A stretch of 64,000 nucleotides of DNA from JAJRXC01 sp047639555. GTDB lineage: Bacteria; Actinomycetota; Acidimicrobiia; Acidimicrobiales; Aldehydirespiratoraceae. The notes below the pieces were generated by a model that searched no databases, was not told the DNA's origin, and saw only the letters and a list, made by a program, of their open reading frames with translations. Location of the stretch: NCBI GenBank assembly GCA_047639555.1, contig JBLIOE010000003.1:1-64000 (forward strand). The letters are read 5' to 3'. Shown piece after piece: positions 17,901 through 26,536 of this stretch (position 1 is its first letter; each line of letters starts with the position of its first letter). The translations under genes were made by a program, and so were the position numbers.

Positions 17901-18267
17901 AACCAATGGCCCGGGCGGCTTCGGAGAAACGGACGATGCCGTAGAAGCCGTTGTGATCGGTAAGGGCCAGCGCCTTCAGGTCGAGACGGGCGGCCTCTTC
18001 TGCGAGCTCTTCAGGGTGTGAGGCGCCGTCGAGGAACGAAAAGTTGGAGTGGCAATGCAGCTCGGCATACGGCGTGGTGCTGCGGTATTTCGGTGGATCG
18101 ACCGGCGGCTCGTACTCGGCCCGCTTTCGTGACCAAGCGGGGCTGTCGCCGCCGTCGCCCAGTATCTCTTCACCCAGTATCTCCTCAAGAGCGCGACTCG
18201 AGGGCGGACGATCAGAGAGCGTCCGTTCGATGTCCTTCCACGAGACGTTGGGGTTGTTCCATCCCAT
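14926..18267 (-). CDS. dnaE2: error-prone DNA polymerase III alpha subunit
   Basis: This 1113-aa protein starts at the ATG at 18267 (MGWNNPNVSW). It carries an N-terminal PHP domain (AELHCHSNFSFLDG, ALTDHNGFYG), the C-family polymerase core with the catalytic acidic cluster PDIDIDIES and GRGSAANSAV, and a C-terminal OB-fold (VVVSQGCWQRYKKAARG). Length and sequence fit DnaE2/ImuC rather than replicative DnaE1. It performs translesion synthesis with ImuA' and ImuB, which are encoded ~30 kb away at 47.5-49.9 kb. A LexA-type box sits 15 nt upstream of the start, inside the 3' end of the preceding gene, so it should be SOS-induced. Confidence 0.95.
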   Translation of the reverse strand: MGWNNPNVSWKDIERTLSDRPPSSRALEEILGEEILGDGGDSPAWSRKRAEYEPPVDPPKYRSTTPYAELHCHSNFSFLDGASHPEELAEEAARLDLKALALTDHNGFYGIVRFSEAARAIGLPTVFGAELTLSEPEIDLSRPGPADPVGEHMLVIARDPQGYASLARAISEGQLAGQKGAPRISYERLVELGGSSDHWLILTGCRKAPVPKALVESGPAAARRALDQLVSDFGRQNVAVELWDHGLPSDSVRNDGLAELAVAAGLDLVATGNVHHHSVARKRLASAMAAVRARRSLDEIDGWLPPAGLHLRSGDEQAQRFARYPGVVERAAALGLECAFDLSLVAPNLPPYPCPDGLDEMGLLRQLVEGGGTHRYGSRNAEQVEGAWKQLDRELALIDQLGFPGYFLVVWDIVDFCRRSNILCQGRGSAANSAVCFALGITNADAVSLNLLFERFLSPERDGPPDIDIDIESDRREEVIQYVYDKHGRHHTAQVANVITYRSKSAIRDMAKALGYATGQQDAFSKQVDRWHSVSQGMVKAGAVDPDTSIPLPVMELAAEIEHFPRHLGIHSGGMVMCDRPVIEVCPVEWGAMANRSVLQWDKDDCAAAGLVKFDLLGLGMLSVLHYAIDFIRDTDGIEIDLATLPQESEVYDMLQKADTIGVFQIESRAQMATLPRLKPRCFYDLVVEVALIRPGPIQGGSVHPYIRRRNGLEPVTYLHPLLENALAKTLGIPLFQEQLMQIAIDVANFTPSEADQLRQAVGSKRSRERMEQLKVRFFNGMRSNGITDEIGEQIWLKLAAFANYGFPESHSVSFSYLVYASSWIKYHHPAAFCAALLNAQPMGFWSPHTIVGDARRHGVTIRTPDLNESSGQATLEHDDAGLWGVRIGLDYVRGLSTELAEEIAAGRPYSSVEDLRRRVPKLSLPILEALATAGAFGCFGIDRRSALWTAGAMAQTASDRLPGIVTGMDAPTLPGMSPQELSHADLWATSIAPDGHPTKYLREELTEMGVVTADDLVTHPTDKRVLVGGVVTHRQRPATAGGTTFLSIEDETGLINVVVSQGCWQRYKKAARGAPALLIRGRLERSEGVINVIADRLEPLPVGRAPASRDFR

Positions 18268-19531
18268 CGATCGAAGGGTAGACGAACACCTGTTCGCTTT
18301 CCACTCGATCGATCTGCGCCACAATCGTGCCCACGGCAGCCACAAAGAACACGAGAGGCGACGCCGTTTCGAAGACCGAGTCGGTCAGCGAGAAGGTCGC
18401 GTAACCCACGATCACGACGAGGCCCGCACCGCCAAGCGCCTGAGCGTCACCGCGTCGTCGCATGAGCGCCCGTCCGCAGATCCATCCCGGCACACCAAGG
18501 AGGGCGAGGAACGTACCTAAGCCCACTATGCCGCCACTGCCCAGATGCGAGAGGTATTGGTTGTGCGGATGGCTGTGCTCGGCGATTCGCTCGGCTCGCA
18601 CACCGGCGTCGACGTCTTCCTGGAATCGGTCGTCCATGTTGCCCCACCCAATGCCGAGGGCGGGTTCACGACGGAACCCTTCGAACGCGCTGCGCCACAT
18701 CTCAAGACGGGCGCCGACCGAGGTTTCCCCCGTGTCTGCGTCGCCATGGTTGACGACATACTCGACCGTCTGAGAGATGCCACGGTCGAAGGCGTTGAGA
18801 GCGGCACGGTTATTCGCCGTTGCGGCGAGCCCGAGAACCGGCACCAGGGCCAGCGAGAGGGCAAAGACATATCGAAGTCGACGGGAATCCGGCGAGCGGA
18901 CGTGATGCACGGCGGTCACGAGGATGATGGCGGGGAGCGCTATCCACCCGCCACGAGCGTGCGAGAGCAGCCCGGCGGTGAGCGCCGCACCAACGGCAAC
19001 GAGCGTCAACCGGTCGATGCGCTTTGGGTTGCCCGTTGCGATGCCTCGAGTGGCTGCGGCCACGAAACCCAGCACGAGCGCCATCTCACCAAAGTGGATG
19101 GGGTTGGCATACGAGGTCGGGCGAGCCATCTCGGTGATGAGGAGCAGCAGCACCGATGCGGTGCCGGCGGCGACGGCACCAATCACGGCGCCGAGCCAGA
19201 TCGAGTGACGCAGGTCAACGCGAGCCGATCCGCGAACAACCGCAAAGCCAATGGGAACCAGACTGAACCGCAGCACCATTCCGACGGCTTCGAACCCACC
19301 CGAGCCGGCGACGGCCGACCACACCGCGGCGAGAGCGAACGCCACACCCATGACCATCAGGTCATTGCTGGCCAACCGGGGAACAGTGCATCGCGATCCG
19401 CCCCGTGTCAGCCGACCCGCCACCACGACGGCTACCGCCGCGATTACCAGAAAACCAGGGGCGAGAACGAAGAGCGCCGGGGATACCACGGCCGCGGCCG
19501 AATACCACTTCACTTCTCGGTCCGCCTGCAT
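18212..19531 (-). CDS. O-antigen ligase / Wzy-like polytopic membrane protein
   Basis: This 439-aa protein (ATG at 19531) has about ten hydrophobic helices. It has the Wzy_C/WaaL signature in its large outside loop: RLEMWRSAFEGF, then GIGWGNM, then HSHPHNQYL with conserved His residues. Members join or polymerise glycans on a lipid carrier outside the membrane; in an actinobacterium this would be an exopolysaccharide or wall glycan. Its 3' end overlaps dnaE2 by 56 bp in another frame and contains the dnaE2 LexA box. No glycosyltransferase cluster adjoins it. Confidence 0.8.
   Translation of the reverse strand: MQADREVKWYSAAAVVSPALFVLAPGFLVIAAVAVVVAGRLTRGGSRCTVPRLASNDLMVMGVAFALAAVWSAVAGSGGFEAVGMVLRFSLVPIGFAVVRGSARVDLRHSIWLGAVIGAVAAGTASVLLLLITEMARPTSYANPIHFGEMALVLGFVAAATRGIATGNPKRIDRLTLVAVGAALTAGLLSHARGGWIALPAIILVTAVHHVRSPDSRRLRYVFALSLALVPVLGLAATANNRAALNAFDRGISQTVEYVVNHGDADTGETSVGARLEMWRSAFEGFRREPALGIGWGNMDDRFQEDVDAGVRAERIAEHSHPHNQYLSHLGSGGIVGLGTFLALLGVPGWICGRALMRRRGDAQALGGAGLVVIVGYATFSLTDSVFETASPLVFFVAAVGTIVAQIDRVESEQVFVYPSIDGMEQPQRLVEGHRTDAL
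18283..18296. promoter_or_regulatory. LexA (SOS) box upstream of dnaE2
   Basis: CGAACACCTGTTCG matches the actinobacterial/Bacillus-type LexA operator CGAAC-N4-GTTCG with both half-sites perfect. It lies 15 nt upstream of the dnaE2 ATG and inside the coding end of the O-antigen-ligase-like gene. The same motif at nearly the same distance precedes imuA' (49868-49883), which makes chance unlikely. Confidence 0.85.
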
Positions 19532-19588
19532 GCGCGCATGGTAGGTACCCGCCGCTCCGAATGGACGTCGGGGTGACCCCTGGCACAA

Positions 19589-20782
19589 TTAGTCGATTAC
19601 ACCGTCAGCCCGTAGCACGGCGATTCCCGCGGCGTCGACACCCGCTTCGGCCAGGATCTCGTCGGTCTGCTCGCCTCGCAGGGGGAAATTCCACCGCGGC
19701 TCGTCTGTTGAAGCCGAGAACCGAGCCGCGGGGCGGGGTTGCCGCACCCGACCAGCCGTGGGGTCATCAAATTCGACAAGCGACTCCGCCGCCACGATCT
19801 GCGGATGATCGGGTACATCGGCGACCGCGGTCACAAGCCCGCACGGCACATCGTTGGTGTTCAGCGCTTCGGTCGCCTCGGCCGCCGACATTGCGGCAAA
19901 GGCCTCGCCCATCATCTGACCGAGCAGTGCGAAGTTCTCCGGATGTAACGCGAGGTCGAGCTGATTGAAGCGCTCGTCATCACACCACTCGGGCCGGCCT
20001 AACGCCCGGAACAATCCCATTCGTTGAGGAAGCGTCCCTGCGAAGTAGACGATCTGACCGTCCGCGCAATCGGTCAACGAGTAGAGATCGGCAATGGTCA
20101 TGCCGCCCGTCGCATCATCGTCGAGGAAGGTCTGGCTCATCATCCCGTCGGGCCAGAAGAAGTTGAGGGCGGCGTCGACCATCGACAGGTCGATGTGTTG
20201 TGCCTCGCTGGTTCGCTCGCGGTGGAAAAGCGCCGCCGTGATTGCCTGGGCAACCGCGTTGGCGGTGGACTTGTCGACCACCACATGACGGATCAGGTCC
20301 GGGAATGGAATCTTCGGATTCACTTGGAACGCAATCTGGCCGGTGATCGCTTGAATCACGGGATCGAAGACCGGCAGATGCTTCATTGGCCCGGCCAGCC
20401 CGTAGCCCGAAACCGACACCGTGATCAGTTTTGGGTTTGCTGCCCGCAAGTCGTCGGGGGCGAGACCCATACGTTCGATCACCCCCGGCCGGAAGTTCTG
20501 AAGGAAGACATCGGCGTCGCTTGCGAGCGAGCGCACAACCTCGACACCCGCATCCGTCCCGAGATCGAGACTGATCGAACGCTTGCCCCGGTTGAGACTG
20601 GCCATGACCGCGCTCACGCCGCCCTTCGCGAACGAAGGGAAGCCTCGCATCGCGTCGCCGAGTCCCAAGGGTTCAACTTTGATGACATCAGCACCCTGGT
20701 CCGCCAGTTGCGCCGTGGCGAATGGCCCGGAAGCCATCTGGCTCAGGTCGATGATTCGAATACCGTCAAGTGGTCCCGTCAT
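19589..20782 (-). CDS. CaiB/BaiF-family (class III) CoA transferase
   Basis: This 397-aa protein starts at the ATG at 20782 (MTGPLDGIRIIDLSQM), the standard family N-terminus. Conserved blocks include ADQGADVIKVEP, LNRGKRSISLDL, the catalytic-loop region around residue 165-175 (HIDLSMVDAAL further on), and the C-terminal ETHR-like decay to RGEQTDEIL. It moves CoA between carboxylic acids. It is divergent from an acyl-CoA dehydrogenase gene 90 bp away, which suggests shared acyl-CoA catabolism. Confidence 0.9.
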   Translation of the reverse strand: MTGPLDGIRIIDLSQMASGPFATAQLADQGADVIKVEPLGLGDAMRGFPSFAKGGVSAVMASLNRGKRSISLDLGTDAGVEVVRSLASDADVFLQNFRPGVIERMGLAPDDLRAANPKLITVSVSGYGLAGPMKHLPVFDPVIQAITGQIAFQVNPKIPFPDLIRHVVVDKSTANAVAQAITAALFHRERTSEAQHIDLSMVDAALNFFWPDGMMSQTFLDDDATGGMTIADLYSLTDCADGQIVYFAGTLPQRMGLFRALGRPEWCDDERFNQLDLALHPENFALLGQMMGEAFAAMSAAEATEALNTNDVPCGLVTAVADVPDHPQIVAAESLVEFDDPTAGRVRQPRPAARFSASTDEPRWNFPLRGEQTDEILAEAGVDAAGIAVLRADGVID

Positions 20783-20872
20783 GAAGCGAGACCCTAGACC
20801 TCGCGTCGCGGACTGGCCGAAAAGCACCACGTTGGGCCAGGCTGTCTCGATCGTTCCCAGCAAAGAGATCTC

Positions 20873-22105
20873 ATGAGCAGCATTCGAGAAACAACCCGCA
20901 CTTGGGCCAAGGCCCACTGGGACCCAGAGATGACGGTGCGGCAGTGGTGGCAACTACTCACTGACGAGCGCTACGCCTTGCCGACACTGCCCGAACACGC
21001 CTTTGGTCGCGGCTATTCGAAGGAAGACGAGAACGAGGTCAAACGAGCACTCGCCGAGGTCGGCACACTCGGACCCCCCTCGAACATCGGCACGATGATG
21101 GCCGCGCCGACGATCGCGAACCACGGCACGCCCGAGCAGGTCGAACGCTTTATCAAGCCGATCCTCTACGGCACCGAATCGTGGTGTCAGCTCTTCTCTG
21201 AACCCGGCGCTGGTTCTGACCTGGCCGGACTCAGCTCACGAGCCGAACTCGACGGTGACGAGTGGGTCGTTAACGGTCAGAAAGTCTGGACCAGCCTCGC
21301 CGCAGGTACCAGCTACGGAATGCTCCTCGCTCGGTCCGACATCGACCAACCAAAACACGCCGGCATCAGCTGGTTCGCGTTCCCGATGATGCAGGACGGC
21401 GTTGAGATTCGCCCGCTTGTCGAAATGACCGGGCAGGCCTTCTTCAACGAAGTGTTCATGGACGACACCCGGGTCCCTGACACGAATCTGATTGGCGACC
21501 TCAACGACGGCTGGCGCGTCGGCAACACAACGCTGACATTCGAACGTATGAGCCTTTCCGGCGCCGCGGTTGAGCTCCCCTACGCCGCATCGGGCGCAAC
21601 GTCGGAAGATCTCGACAAACCCGCCGGCGGTTTCGGACTCCGGTCTATCGGCGGCCCGCGGGCCAAGCCCGGTGACGAACCCTCGGCCGTTCGCTTCCAA
21701 AGATTCGCCGAACCGCTCGGCCTCGGTGGCGCCCAGCGACGCGACACGCGCATGCGTCTCCACATTCGCGAAGAGGTCAACCGGATGCTCGGCCTGCGGG
21801 CCCGGAGCGGTGCCATTCCCGCGATCGGCAACCTCGGCAAGCTCGCCATGAGCGAGATCGCTCGTATGCGCCGCGAGGCCGGCAACCAATCGATCGGCGC
21901 GGCAGGGATGCTCGGCGGCGCCGACGCGGCAGCAGGCCCCGGTGGCGGCGAGGTCCAAGCGACCACGCTCAACTCCCCCGCCCCTTCGATCTACGGCGGC
22001 ACCGATCAGGTACAGCGCAACATCCTCGGCGAACGTTTCCTCGGCCTCCCAAAAGAGCCCGGTCCGGCGAAGACCACCCCCTTCAAGGACCTGCCCCGAA
22101 ACTAG
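20873..22105 (+). CDS. acyl-CoA dehydrogenase
   Basis: This 410-aa flavoprotein shows the FAD-binding signature WCQLFSEPGAGSDLAGL (residues ~103-119), VVNGQKVWTS, and the C-terminal block YGGTDQVQRNILGER that contributes to FAD and CoA binding. It catalyses alpha-beta dehydrogenation of an acyl-CoA, passing electrons to ETF. The catalytic Glu position cannot be fixed by eye. It is convergent with a second dehydrogenase at 23096, with a transposon-like element exactly between their stops. Confidence 0.9.
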   Translation: MSSIRETTRTWAKAHWDPEMTVRQWWQLLTDERYALPTLPEHAFGRGYSKEDENEVKRALAEVGTLGPPSNIGTMMAAPTIANHGTPEQVERFIKPILYGTESWCQLFSEPGAGSDLAGLSSRAELDGDEWVVNGQKVWTSLAAGTSYGMLLARSDIDQPKHAGISWFAFPMMQDGVEIRPLVEMTGQAFFNEVFMDDTRVPDTNLIGDLNDGWRVGNTTLTFERMSLSGAAVELPYAASGATSEDLDKPAGGFGLRSIGGPRAKPGDEPSAVRFQRFAEPLGLGGAQRRDTRMRLHIREEVNRMLGLRARSGAIPAIGNLGKLAMSEIARMRREAGNQSIGAAGMLGGADAAAGPGGGEVQATTLNSPAPSIYGGTDQVQRNILGERFLGLPKEPGPAKTTPFKDLPRN

Positions 22106-22134
22106 CGTCCCATCTGGGGTCAGACCCCCGTCCC
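22106..22134 (+). repeat. left terminal inverted repeat of RAYT element (29 bp)
   Basis: These 29 bp are a perfect reverse complement of 23065-23093. The core is the palindrome GGGGTC-A-GACCCC, a motif typical of REP sequences mobilised by Y1 transposases. The repeat begins on the base directly after the stop codon of the upstream acyl-CoA dehydrogenase. Confidence 0.9.
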
Positions 22135-22170
22135 GCTTGGACTGTCACATCGCATTCCTAGGTTCGAGGT

Positions 22171-23079
22171 ATGGCACGCCTACCCAGAACCGCAACCGAT
22201 GCAACCTGGCACCACGTGATGAATCGAGGTGCCCGCCAGCTTCCCATATTCGGCGACGATTCCGACCGCGACGCATTCATTGCTTATCTAGCGTCGACGA
22301 ATGCAGACCAGGAAACTGAAATCCACGCGTATGCGCTCATGGGCAACCACTTCCACCTTCTGGTTCGGTCACCAGTGCCTCCGCTCGGCGCCATGATGAA
22401 GACGATCGCTGGCGGATACACCCAGCGCTTCAACAAGAAGTACGGACTTGACGGGTCGCTATTCCGCGGGCGCTACCGCTCGAAACCCATCGGGGACGAG
22501 CGCTACCTGTTGCAGATCGTCCAGTACATCCATCGAAATCCTGTCGCGGATCTTCGACGCGCCGAACGGCTCAGCGACTACCGCTGGACGAGCCATCCCG
22601 CCTACTTCAATCGATGCGCCGTGCCGGCCTGGCTACACACATCAACCATTCTTGGGCTCCTTGGCGGCGACCTCGATCGATACAGAGAACTCATCGAGAA
22701 GAAGTCGCTGGGCAACCAGCGGCCCGAACCAACCGAGCGAATGATCGTGCGGACGCTGCAGCCCAGCGACATCGACGGCGCTCTTTTGTTGGCATCTCCG
22801 ATGGAACGTGATCTTGTATCCCTGGGCGGTCGCGGCATTCGCACCCCAGTGCGATCGGCTGCAGTTCTCTTGTGTCGAGAACTCACCGACGCGACCGCCG
22901 ACCAACTCTCGCAGCGCTACGGCTTTGCCGGAGCGAGCAGCGTCCGGTCAGCGGTAAGCCGAGCCCGAGAGGCGGCCGCCAGCGACGCTGTATTCGCGCG
23001 GTTGATCGCCGACGCCCGCGCCCGCCTCGCTTCGTCCTTCCGTCGCGACTCAGCCGCCACGGATGGGACGGGGGTCTGA
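22171..23079 (+). mobile_element. REP-associated tyrosine transposase (RAYT, Y1/IS200-like)
   Basis: This 302-aa protein starts RLPRTATDATWHHVMNRG and has the HUH nuclease motif GNHFHLL (~residues 52-58) and the family block LFRGRYRSKPIGDERYLL, followed by the YIHRNPV motif (~114-120) that carries the catalytic Tyr region. An extra C-terminal HTH-like part resembles DnaA-type tails of long RAYTs. Its stop codon lies inside the right inverted repeat. Such enzymes cut and rejoin single-stranded REP hairpins. The whole unit 22106-23093 looks intact and recently inserted. Confidence 0.9.
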
Positions 23080-23093
23080 CCCCAGATGGGACG
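23065..23093 (-). repeat. right terminal inverted repeat of RAYT element (29 bp)
   Basis: This is a perfect inverted copy of 22106-22134 with the same GGGGTC-A-GACCCC palindromic core. It contains the transposase stop codon (23077-23079) and ends two bases before the stop of the convergent acyl-CoA dehydrogenase gene at 23096. Confidence 0.9.
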
Positions 23094-23095
23094 GG

Positions 23096-24271
23096 CTAGG
23101 AGTGCTGGGCCTTTTGGGCTTCGGTCCAGGTCATGCCTAGTTCGACGTCGTGGTCGTGGGGAAGGCCGAGGAGGCGTTCGCCGATGATGTTTTTCAGGAC
23201 CTCACTCGTCCCACCGCCGACGGTGAGCGCTGGCGAGAAACGGAAGCCGTCGTTCCACTGCGCCTGGCTACCGTCCAACGGGCCGTCGAAGAGCATTCCG
23301 GCGGCCTCCTGAAGGTCGACACCGAGTTCGAAAACGAGCTTGCCGTGCGGATCGGCCATTGCCTTACGTAGTGAGGAGTCGGGTCCCGGCTGCTTGTTGA
23401 TCTGTGCGGAGACGAGGGCGAGCTTATGGAACCGGAGGATCTCGCCCTCGATGTACGCCCTCATCAGTCGTTCCTTGAGTGGGCCATACGGGAGGCCGCC
23501 TCGCTCACGGACCTCATCGACCAGATCCCGAACCGTCGGCCCGTGGCCCCAGCGCAGTCCGCCCATGCTGAGCGACACCCGCTCGTTGGCGAGCGTCTGC
23601 TTGGCCATCGCCCAGCCGTTGTGCTCCTCGCCGATGAGGTTGTCCACCGGCACACGCACTTCGTTGAAGAACACTTCGTTGAAGAGTCCCCCGCCGCCCA
23701 TATTGAGGATCGGTCGCACCTCGATGCCCGGCGTCTCCATGTCGATGATGAAGTAGCTAATGCCGGTGTGCTTCGAGACTTCGGTGTCGGTGCGGGCGAT
23801 CAGGATTCCGAACTTGGCGACGTCGGCCAGGCTCGTCCAGATCTTCTGACCATTGATGATGTACTCCTCGCCGTCTCGCACGGCGCGAGTGGAGAGGTTC
23901 GCAAGGTCCGAACCGGCATCGGGTTCACTGAAGAGCTGACACCACATCTCCTCGCCGGTGAGCATCGCCGGAATGTACCGCTCCTTCTGCGCCTCGGTCC
24001 CGTGGACAACGAGCACCGGTCCGCAATGACCCGTGCCGATCGGGTTGATCGGCTTTTTCGCCTCAGCCCGCTTCATCTCTTCTTCGATGATGAGCTGATG
24101 AACCGGCTCTGCATCGAGGCCCCACGGCTCCGGCCAGTGCGGGACAACGAGGCCACGGTCTCGCAACTGTGCGGGCGTTGGGGACGGATGCTCGGCGAAC
24201 CAGTCGCGGAGTTCTTGGCGGCGCGGGTCATCCTCGCCAGGGAGTTCGATCATCGATCCGGTCGAGGCCAT
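23096..24271 (-). CDS. acyl-CoA dehydrogenase
   Basis: This 391-aa protein starts at the ATG at 24271. It has the FAD motif WCQLFSEPDAGSDLANL and the C-terminal VGGGTSEVLKNIIGERLLGLP. It is of the FadE-like type with the inserted segment GLRWGHGPTVRDLVD and a conserved PGPDSSLRKA block, both of which also occur in the decayed copy at 35.4-35.7 kb. It oxidises an unknown acyl-CoA. The gene is convergent with the one ending at 22105. Confidence 0.9.
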   Translation of the reverse strand: MASTGSMIELPGEDDPRRQELRDWFAEHPSPTPAQLRDRGLVVPHWPEPWGLDAEPVHQLIIEEEMKRAEAKKPINPIGTGHCGPVLVVHGTEAQKERYIPAMLTGEEMWCQLFSEPDAGSDLANLSTRAVRDGEEYIINGQKIWTSLADVAKFGILIARTDTEVSKHTGISYFIIDMETPGIEVRPILNMGGGGLFNEVFFNEVRVPVDNLIGEEHNGWAMAKQTLANERVSLSMGGLRWGHGPTVRDLVDEVRERGGLPYGPLKERLMRAYIEGEILRFHKLALVSAQINKQPGPDSSLRKAMADPHGKLVFELGVDLQEAAGMLFDGPLDGSQAQWNDGFRFSPALTVGGGTSEVLKNIIGERLLGLPHDHDVELGMTWTEAQKAQHS

Positions 24272-24359
24272 GGCCCCACGATGCCGCACGATCATCGTCG
24301 ACACACATTCACCACATCGGATGAGGACGTGGCGGTTACTGAACGGGCTGACCAGCGTC

Positions 24360-25115
24360 TTAGACCGATAGCTCCTGGGCGCGTTCATGGAGACGTCGGT
24401 CGAAGGAGGTTGCTTCGACTATCTCGTCGAGAATCTCTGCCGGCAGCGGTTCCGACGCCGGCGCGGCGTTTTCGCGCCCAATCTCGCCAAGTTCGAGTTC
24501 GGCTCGGCTGGCGAGACGATCGGCAAATGACTGCAGCCGTTCGGTCACTCCGACAACATCGAACTGCTCGAGTCGAGCGCGAGCTCGTTCGAAGTCTTCC
24601 TCCGTTACAGGGCCGACTCCAGACATCGCCGTGAGCCTGAAGACTCGCATCGACGTCGCGAAATCCTCAGGCTTGGCGTTGCCCAAGTCGGGGGCCGGAG
24701 CGTGTTGCTCGAGGGAGAAGAGCCGGGTCTGATAGTCGGTCAATCGAACGCGAAAGTCGGCCTCGGCCCAGACCGCCTCCGCCGTGTCCGGTCCATACGA
24801 CGAACGGGCAATTTGGCGCAGATGCGAAACCGTTCGGGCGACCGGCTCACGGAGCACCGTGACATGGAGGTGTTCGGGAGCGAACGCGGCCGCCGTCCAT
24901 GCCGCCATATGGACCGTCACAAAGCGCGCCGGCTCGGAATCACAATGCTTTTCCAGCAGATGAACCATCACCTTGTGTCCGGTCGGGCCTGCCCCCGGCC
25001 TGGGATAGGAGTTCTCGGCACTCACCGCCGCCTGTAGCTGACGGTTCAGCGAAATACCGCACGACTTCATCACATGTACGAAGAAGACACCGGAACTCTT
25101 CTGATCGGGACGCAT
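24360..25115 (-). CDS. sulfotransferase-family protein
   Basis: About 251 aa from the ATG at 25115; the open frame extends upstream but there it is antisense to the amidohydrolase. The N-terminal FFVHVMKSCGISLNRQL corresponds to the 5'-phosphosulfate-binding loop (KTGTTW-like, here K-S-C-G-I-S), and HVTVLREPVARTVSHL matches the 3'-phosphate-binding motif with its conserved Arg and Ser. It would transfer sulfate from PAPS to a carbohydrate or other acceptor. The Cys in the loop is a variant; the acceptor is unknown. Confidence 0.75.
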   Translation of the reverse strand: MRPDQKSSGVFFVHVMKSCGISLNRQLQAAVSAENSYPRPGAGPTGHKVMVHLLEKHCDSEPARFVTVHMAAWTAAAFAPEHLHVTVLREPVARTVSHLRQIARSSYGPDTAEAVWAEADFRVRLTDYQTRLFSLEQHAPAPDLGNAKPEDFATSMRVFRLTAMSGVGPVTEEDFERARARLEQFDVVGVTERLQSFADRLASRAELELGEIGRENAAPASEPLPAEILDEIVEATSFDRRLHERAQELSV

Positions 25116-25193
25116 GGCAGGAAACCGGAGTCCGGAACCTTCGGAGACCCCGCCGATTGGATCTGAACGCAGCACTGCGGCAAGGCTCTTTGC

Positions 25194-26414
25194 ATGAGCA
25201 GCAACGGGCACTACACGGTCATCTCCGCCGACACGCACGCTGGCGGCAGCCACGCCGCCTATCGGGAATACCTCGACAGCGAATTCCATCAGGAGTTCGA
25301 CGACTGGCGCGGCATCTACAAGAACCCGTACAAGGACTTGGGCGACAACCGTCGATTGCGCAACTGGGATAACGACATGCGCAACCAGGCGCAACTCGAC
25401 GAAGAAGGCGTGGTCGGCGAGGTCATCTTCCCGAACACCGTCCCGCCGTTCTTCCCCACCTTCGTGCTGTTCGCACAGCCGCCGACGGCCGAGGAGTACC
25501 GCAAACGGCGGGCCGGAATCCAGGCCCACAACCGCTGGCTCAAGGAATTCTGCGAGGACTACCCGGAGCGCCGCGCGGGCGTGGGCCAGATCTTCCTTAA
25601 CGATGTTGACGACGCAATCGAAGACGCTATTTGGATCAAGGAAAACGGCCTACGCGGCGGAATCCTGTTGCCAAATATTGCCCCCGATGTGAAGTGGGTA
25701 AAGCCGCTTCACGACCCCATCTACAACCCGCTTTGGGAAGTGCTCACTGACCTTGAGATTCCGGTCAACATGCATTCCGGCACCGGCAACCCGGACTACG
25801 GCAAGTACCCGATCTCGATGCTGCTCTACATCAACGAGGTCGCGTTCTACACGCAGCGTCCGCTCGTCCACATGATCATGGGCTCCGTCTTCGAGCGCTT
25901 CCCGAAGATGAACTTTGTACTCACCGAGATCGGCGCATCGTGGATCCCACCGCTGCTCGATCAGCTCGACAGCACCATCTCGCGCATTCGTGACTCCGGC
26001 GAGATGGGCGAGATCAAGTACGACGCTGGCGTCCTCCCCACCATGCTCGCCAGTGAGCAGTGGGCCCAGTGCGGCTGGGTCGGCGTATCTGGTCCCGGCC
26101 AAGCCGACATGGACGTGCGCCACACAGTCGGGATCGATCGTTTCATGTGGGGCAGCGACTATCCGCACGACGAGGGCACCCACCCGAACACCAAGGAGCA
26201 TCTGCGTCGCCGGTTCGCTGGCCTCGATCACGAAGAGTGCGAGAAGATGCTCTCCGGCAACGCCGCCAACCTCTACGGTTTCGACCTCGAGAAGCTCGCT
26301 CCCCTCGCCAAGCAATACGGCCCCACCTACGAAGAGCTCCACACCCCCGTCGCCGGCCCCGACGAAGCCGACTACCTCGGCATCGGCGAGGACATGGATA
26401 CAGACGCGCTCTAA
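25194..26414 (+). CDS. amidohydrolase-2 family metal-dependent hydrolase/decarboxylase
   Basis: This 406-aa TIM-barrel protein has a metal motif near the N-terminus (ISADTHAGG), VNMHSGTGNPD (~195-205) with a metal-ligand His, a LTEIGASW block, and the catalytic Asp in FMWGSDYPHDEG (~320). Proteins of this type in actinobacteria hydrolyse or decarboxylate aromatic and lactone-like substrates. It stands alone between the divergent sulfotransferase gene and the exporter operon. The substrate is unknown. Confidence 0.85.
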   Translation: MSSNGHYTVISADTHAGGSHAAYREYLDSEFHQEFDDWRGIYKNPYKDLGDNRRLRNWDNDMRNQAQLDEEGVVGEVIFPNTVPPFFPTFVLFAQPPTAEEYRKRRAGIQAHNRWLKEFCEDYPERRAGVGQIFLNDVDDAIEDAIWIKENGLRGGILLPNIAPDVKWVKPLHDPIYNPLWEVLTDLEIPVNMHSGTGNPDYGKYPISMLLYINEVAFYTQRPLVHMIMGSVFERFPKMNFVLTEIGASWIPPLLDQLDSTISRIRDSGEMGEIKYDAGVLPTMLASEQWAQCGWVGVSGPGQADMDVRHTVGIDRFMWGSDYPHDEGTHPNTKEHLRRRFAGLDHEECEKMLSGNAANLYGFDLEKLAPLAKQYGPTYEELHTPVAGPDEADYLGIGEDMDTDAL

Positions 26415-26429
26415 CCGGCGGCGACGTTT

Positions 26430-26480
26430 GCGAGCGCCAGCGAGCAAACTCGGTTAGCGAGCGCAGCGAGCGGCACTCTT
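26430..26480. repeat. GC-rich short inverted/direct repeats after the amidohydrolase gene
   Basis: The intergenic stretch holds GTTTGC...GCAAAC arms around a GAGCGCCAGCGA loop, then GCGAGCGCAGCGAGCG. The arms could form a hairpin terminator for the amidohydrolase transcript, but there is no T-tract. The sequence may simply be low-complexity GC-rich spacer. Confidence 0.3.
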
Positions 26481-26536
26481 ACTGAGCTCTTGTGTCGCTT
26501 TTGTAGAACCAAGGGGTCCCCAATCAAGGATCCCTG

